Assembly: GCA_950106755.1 (NCBI GenBank)
Contig: OX467084.1
Span: forward strand, 34,723,213 to 34,787,212
DNA length: 64,000 bases
Reading direction: 5' to 3'
Source of the DNA: Climacium dendroides
Taxonomy: Eukaryota; Streptophyta; Bryopsida; Hypnales; Climaciaceae
Both the position numbers and the translations under genes were made by a program. Below the pieces are notes generated by a model, which was not told the DNA's origin, did no database searches, and saw only the letters and a list, made by a program, of their open reading frames with translations. This document shows, one piece after another, positions 60,511-64,000 of the stretch (positions within the stretch are counted from its first letter, which is position 1; every line of letters starts with the position of its first letter).

Positions 60511-61130
60511 AACGACTTGGCCCTATCACGAAGGTAGTCAACCAAACATGATCAAATTTCAAGATGAATAGGTACACTTTTTGTTTCCCCAATTCCTTGA
60601 AAAGTCAATCATGGGACACTTGTAGTCCTCAACATCCTTACTGGGTCAAAAGCTTCTTTGTTAGGTTAAAAGCTTATGTAAGACATCTACTAAGAAAAAT
60701 TTTGACCCTTCATAACTTTTACCTATGACATCCAAATGAAGAAAACCAATGAAAATTTTGCAAGTCTATCAATAGAAACTAGGCATATGCAATAGCAAAA
60801 ATTGGTAGTTTGGGGGGTGCTACACATCTTGCATCCATGTACCCAAATCCAATTGTCTCAATTAACCATTGGCCAATTACAGCTGCTGCAATCAAACTCT
60901 CAGAAAGGTGGTTTACGAGTTTTTAAAATTGAAAATTGAAAAATTCATCATGACGGACTCCCACACTGAAGGCAAATGTCCAGAACCAGTTCAGTGGTGA
61001 GCTGAATTGGGTCTCTAAATTGAATCCTTAGCTGAGTCAGAGTTGTAAAAACCTCCAACTAAAGCTCAGATTAAAATTCAAGGGCAAGTGCCAAAGAAAC
61101 AAAAATGGAAAACTCACGGCCAATAACTTA
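60511..61130. other. Intergenic, no gene recognised
   Basis: No coding or repeat structure identified, apart from a short echo of the preceding tandem unit (CCTATCACGAAGGTAGTCA) near 60520. Confidence 0.55.
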
Positions 61131-61254
61131 AAGTATGTTCACACTTGGTATTAAGGAGTGTTGTTCTTGAGGGTCTTAAGAACAAATTTAGATCTAATTT
61201 TGGACCAGATTCACATTGCAAACATCACCCTTAATACCAAGTGCAAACATACCT
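61131..61254. mobile_element. 124-bp MITE, PIF/Harbinger (Tourist)-like
   Basis: The inverted ends are AAGTATGTTCACACTTGGTA and AGGTATGTTTGCACTTGGTA (23-24 bp, extending through TTAAGG), flanked on both sides by TTA (61128-61130 and 61255-61257). A 3-bp TWA duplication is typical of PIF/Harbinger elements. Confidence 0.68.
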
Positions 61255-61290
61255 TTAGTCTTTCTCAACTCTTACCACCTCTTTTCTAAA

Positions 61291-61594
61291 TCAAGTGCCA
61301 TTGATTGCTCAAGAATTGGTCAATTTTTTTTAATCTGTTGGGTTCCCACATAGCATCCAACATCTAGAATCTACTCTTAAAGAGGTGCCCTTGATTGCTC
61401 AAGAATTGGCCAGTTTTTTTTAATCTGTTGGATTCCCACATAGCACCCATCATCTAGAATCTACTCTTAAAGAACACCAAAGCTGAATCAAGTGCCATTG
61501 ATTGCTCAAGAATTGGCCAATTTTTTTTAATCTGTTGGGTTCCCACATAGCACCCAACATCTAGAATCTACTCTTGAAGAACACCAAAGCTGAC
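61291..61594. repeat. Three tandem copies of a 90-110 bp unit
   Basis: Each unit runs from ATTGCTCAAGAATTGG through TTTTTTTTAATCTGTTGG and TCCCACATAGCA to CTAGAATCTACTCTT. Copies start near 61291, 61384 and 61488. The last two add AGAACACCAAAGCTGA. Confidence 0.85.
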
Positions 61595-61671
61595 ATTTAT
61601 ACAAGCAAATTGGGGGTTCTAGGGTAGAATTACCTAATACCACCATCCACCCAACTTGAACACCTACACTA

Positions 61672-61905
61672 ACCTCCCAATTGCATTAGTGGCCCATCAA
61701 TTACCATGATCTTGGCAACCCTTTATCATGATGGCAGTGCACTTGGGGAACAACCCATCAATTACCACGATCTTTGTGACCCTTTATCATGATGGCAGTG
61801 CACTTGGGGAGCAGACACATCCTCCCAATTGCGTTAGTGGCCCATCTATTACCACGATCTTTGCAACCCTTTATCATGATGGCAATGTACTTGGGGAGTC
61901 GACAC
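61672..61905. repeat. Three tandem copies of a 60-90 bp unit
   Basis: CCCATCAATTACCAYGATCTT then TTTATCATGATGGCA and ACTTGGGGA recur at about 61693, 61754 and 61841. The longer form includes CCTCCCAATTGCRTTAGTGG. Confidence 0.85.
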
Positions 61906-62385
61906 ATCAGCCCACGCTTCAACAAGGGTCTATTCGTAGTTTAACATTTCAGCTTTGAAAAATCATAAAAAATTCACTTCTTGTTGGAATGTCTTCATTC
62001 TTTTTGCAATTGACTCCTCTCAAACTTTCCAAAATATGGGAGCTGACAAACAGCTTCTCCAAAGTACCTAGATAGCAAAATCTGCGTGCTAATGGGGGCA
62101 GTTCTACCTTATATAAGTTCCCAAGGAGGCACGATGACAGAGAGCCGGCTTTCAAAGGACAGGATGAATTGAAGGACAAAGCAGGAGAGTGTCAGACCTT
62201 GGAGACTGGGTTCGGGTTGCTCAACGAAAGAGAGCTACAGTAGAAGTTTAGGGAGGGGGCTCCAATTCCCGAGGACCGGCCAAGTTTGGACTTTGGAGGC
62301 GAATTGGAGACACGGGTTGGGGAGCTCCAGCGCTTGGTTCCCCCAAGTCTGACAAACTCGAGGTGGGATGGGAGTGACTCGATCC

Positions 62386-62718
62386 CTACTTGGCCGGGGA
62401 GCCGCAGACGAGGCGTCCGACTTTGGGCATCAAGTAGACCTGGCTCTTGATCACCTGGCCGTGGACCAGGAAGCCGGGCGTGACCATGAAGCCCACTTTG
62501 GACGAGAAGGTGGAGGAGTCAAACTGCGAAACCTCCAGCACGGGCTCCATGTAGATGGGGTCGAAGGCGGTGGACGTCTTGACGCAGAAGATGGCGGCCG
62601 GGCTGTCGAACGCGAACGCCAGCTTGTGGGCGCGCCACACATGCTTCATGGCCTCCAGAAACTCCTCCACCAGCGCCGGCGGCCACTCCTCCCACCACCC
62701 GAGCTCCTCGTGGATGGC
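62386..62718 (-). CDS. Last exon of a DUF641 / GIL1-like (IRKI-like) protein, partial
   Basis: On the minus strand an acceptor (TTCCGCAG) at 62719-62726 opens a 110-codon terminal exon with a TAG at 62386. It encodes KHVWRAHKLAFAFDSPAAIF, IYMEPVLE and KVGFMVTPGFLVHGQVIKSQ. These match the conserved C-terminal block of plant DUF641 proteins such as GRAVITROPIC IN THE LIGHT 1 and IRK-interacting proteins (a W-x-x-H/L-A-x-SFD block, then a GFMV-x-PGF block). The family works in light-modulated gravitropism and receptor-kinase-associated signalling; its biochemical activity is not defined. Upstream exons are not visible up to 64000, so the preceding intron is longer than 1.28 kb or the gene continues outside the window. 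The exon is GC-rich compared with its surroundings. Confidence 0.75.
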   Translation of the reverse strand, partial: AIHEELGWWEEWPPALVEEFLEAMKHVWRAHKLAFAFDSPAAIFCVKTSTAFDPIYMEPVLEVSQFDSSTFSSKVGFMVTPGFLVHGQVIKSQVYLMPKVGRLVCGSPAK

Positions 62719-62860
62719 CTGCGGAATCCAAACACGCACGCACGCAAGCACAACCAAGGACATATCAAAATTAAATGTCGTACTTGTAATCGTCGTCAAT
62801 GGCATCCAATCCAATCCATCGATATCGCAGCAGGCCCTTGTTCTCCATTGAGAATCAAAT

Positions 62861-63320
62861 GCTATCGATTTCGTATTCGAGTTATCCATACTAGTAAAAA
62901 AAACACAGCTATCGATGATTTCATACTCTTGTTAGACTCTGAAATGCTATTGATGATTCACAGGGGTTTCATATTCAGTCCCCAGTGTTAAAATTCCCGG
63001 TGAGTCCCACTTTTCCCGGTATGTCGTACACTGAGAACACCGGGAAAACACCGGGGACTCACCTGGAATTTTAACACCGGGAACTGAACATGAGACCCCT
63101 GTGATTTCATACTCTTGCTAGACTCTGAAATGATATCGATGATTTCATACTCTCGTTCTCTGAAATGCTATCGATTTCTTATTCAAGCTATCCATACAAT
63201 TGAAAAAATCAGCTATCGATGATTTCATACTCTTGTTCTCTGAAATGCTATCGATTTCGTATTCGAGTTATCCTTACTACTGAAAAACTCAGCCATAGAT
63301 GATTTCATACTCTTGCTCTC
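62861..63320. repeat. Minisatellite of GCTATCGATTTCGTATTCGAG / ATCGATGATTTCATACTCTTG units
   Basis: Units of about 90 bp containing TGAAATGCTATCGATTTC and GATGATTTCATACTCTTG recur three to four times and are interrupted by a MITE at 62961-63101. Confidence 0.8.
62961..63101. mobile_element. hAT-type MITE inserted in the minisatellite
   Basis: The termini are CAGGGGTTTCATATTCAGT and, inverted, CAGGGGTCTCATGTTCAGT, with inverted similarity for about 50 bp (GTGTTAAAATTCC, GGTGAGTCCC). The CAGGGG start is typical of hAT. The flanks are TGATTCA and TGATTTCA, an 8-bp duplication with one base lost on the left. Confidence 0.8.
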
Positions 63321-63842
63321 TGGGTTAGCAAAAATGCTACCTATGTGTTGTCTCAATGTCTCAATGTCACATGCACCTTGAAATTTGAAAACAGTGACCT
63401 TCGTTTAATTGAATGGTCCCAGTGCTGTTGTAACTTAAACGACACCCCCCGGGACCCCCTTAGACTGACACTGTTGCGCCGAAATCGGTACTACTCAGGT
63501 ATATTAATACACCCCAAATTGATACTTACTCGTAAACTACAGGTGGGCAATCAGTCCCCGTTCATTCTCTGGCCAGATTCTGAAGCATAATTAGGGTTTC
63601 CTTGTCCGATTACACAATTTTCAGTTGCGCGTGTAATGCATTTTTCATCGTCAAAAATTCAGTTCATCCAAGTTCTATGTGGATAAAGGATTTCTCCCCC
63701 CCCCCCCTTCCCCTCAGTTTATACACTCAACAATGCCACTTGTCATTGGGGATTCGATGGAAAAAAAAAAAAAAAAAAAAAAACTTCCTTGTTGGGCTCC
63801 ACCTTCCTCGCATTTTTTTCATAAAATTCCCAATGATGAAAG

Positions 63843-63994
63843 ATAAACTACCCCATTCTAAACTAAATGGGTGCAAGCCCATTGTGAGTTAAATTATGTT
63901 AGCAATGTACATTCAAGTTCTGGATTGTACACCACTAACATGACTTGGCCCACAATGGGCTTGCTTCCATTTGATCTGAAATGAGGTAGTTTAC
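63843..63994. mobile_element. Inverted-repeat (MITE-like) element at the right edge
   Basis: TAAACTACCCCATT, AAGCCCATTGTG, ATGTTAG and GTACA-TTCAAG on the left half are mirrored on the right half (CAAGTTC/GAACTTG, CACAATGGGCTTGC, GAGGTAGTTTA). Arms of about 75 bp meet almost without a loop. The superfamily is not determined. Confidence 0.7.
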
Positions 63995-64000
63995 CTTACA

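Larger units (their letters stand above)
62719..64000 (-). other. Probable intron (or upstream region) of the DUF641-like gene
   Basis: No further DUF641 coding block is visible. The stretch holds a minisatellite, a hAT MITE, homopolymer tracts (a C-run near 63698-63708, an A-run at about 63761-63783) and an inverted-repeat element at the window edge. Confidence 0.5.

Noticed and set aside
62451..62743. Alternative frames over the DUF641-like exon (Pro/Ser/Arg-rich)
   Set aside because: High GC opens all frames here; only the 62386-62718 frame matches a known family and has a splice acceptor.

Overview
The window is a nuclear genome segment from a land plant. It has spliceosomal genes with mostly GT-AG introns, recognisable plant gene families (PI-specific phospholipase C, an FUBP-like KH RNA-binding protein, RIO1 kinase, the C-terminal exon of a DUF641/GIL1-like protein), and many DNA transposons and MITEs (Mutator, hAT, CACTA, Tc1/mariner-like, PIF/Harbinger-like). 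I could not fix the lineage. A bryophyte or lycophyte is a reasonable guess, but nothing in the sequence proves it. No rRNA, tRNA, CRISPR or prokaryotic operon structure was seen.

Region 1 (1-13.4 kb) is a transposon nest. One Mutator-like (MULE) transposase pseudogene on the minus strand is split in two: its 5' part lies at 13340-12303 and its 3' part at 1423-1, running off the window. The splitting element (1424-12302) is itself a large terminal-inverted-repeat element, flanked by the exact 10-bp duplication GCACCTAAGG. It carries a second, related MULE transposase pseudogene (7288-3821, with a possible SWIM zinc-finger part at 2874-2416), several minisatellites, two large palindromic MITEs and a C-terminal fragment of the methyltransferase-like family described next.

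Region 2 (13.4-20.5 kb) holds fragments of unidentified repeats and then a degraded, intron-containing plus-strand gene (16190-20395). Its conceptual exons look like a ParB/sulfiredoxin-like domain, a Ser/Pro/Thr-rich linker and a beta-class amino-methyltransferase-like domain. A second C-terminal copy at 11.4-12.0 kb makes this a repeated family. It is the least conventional content of the window.

Region 3 (20.5-42 kb) is very AT-rich. It holds an apparently intact nine-exon PI-PLC gene on the minus strand (37102-26742), bracketed at a distance by two copies of a hairpin-bearing repeat (25562-25853 and 39151-39419). A CACTA-type MITE sits in one intron.

Region 4 (42-55.5 kb) has higher GC and contains two intact housekeeping genes: the plus-strand KH gene (42327-46650) and the minus-strand RIO1 gene (54849-50891). 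RIO1 has telo-box repeats upstream and in intron 1, as is common for plant ribosome-biogenesis genes.

Region 5 (55.5-64 kb) is intergenic. It has a hAT MITE with a perfect 8-bp TSD, a 608-bp inverted-repeat element at a TA site, several tandem duplications, small palindromes, and at the right end the last exon of a minus-strand DUF641/GIL1-like gene whose upstream exons lie beyond an intron or outside the window.
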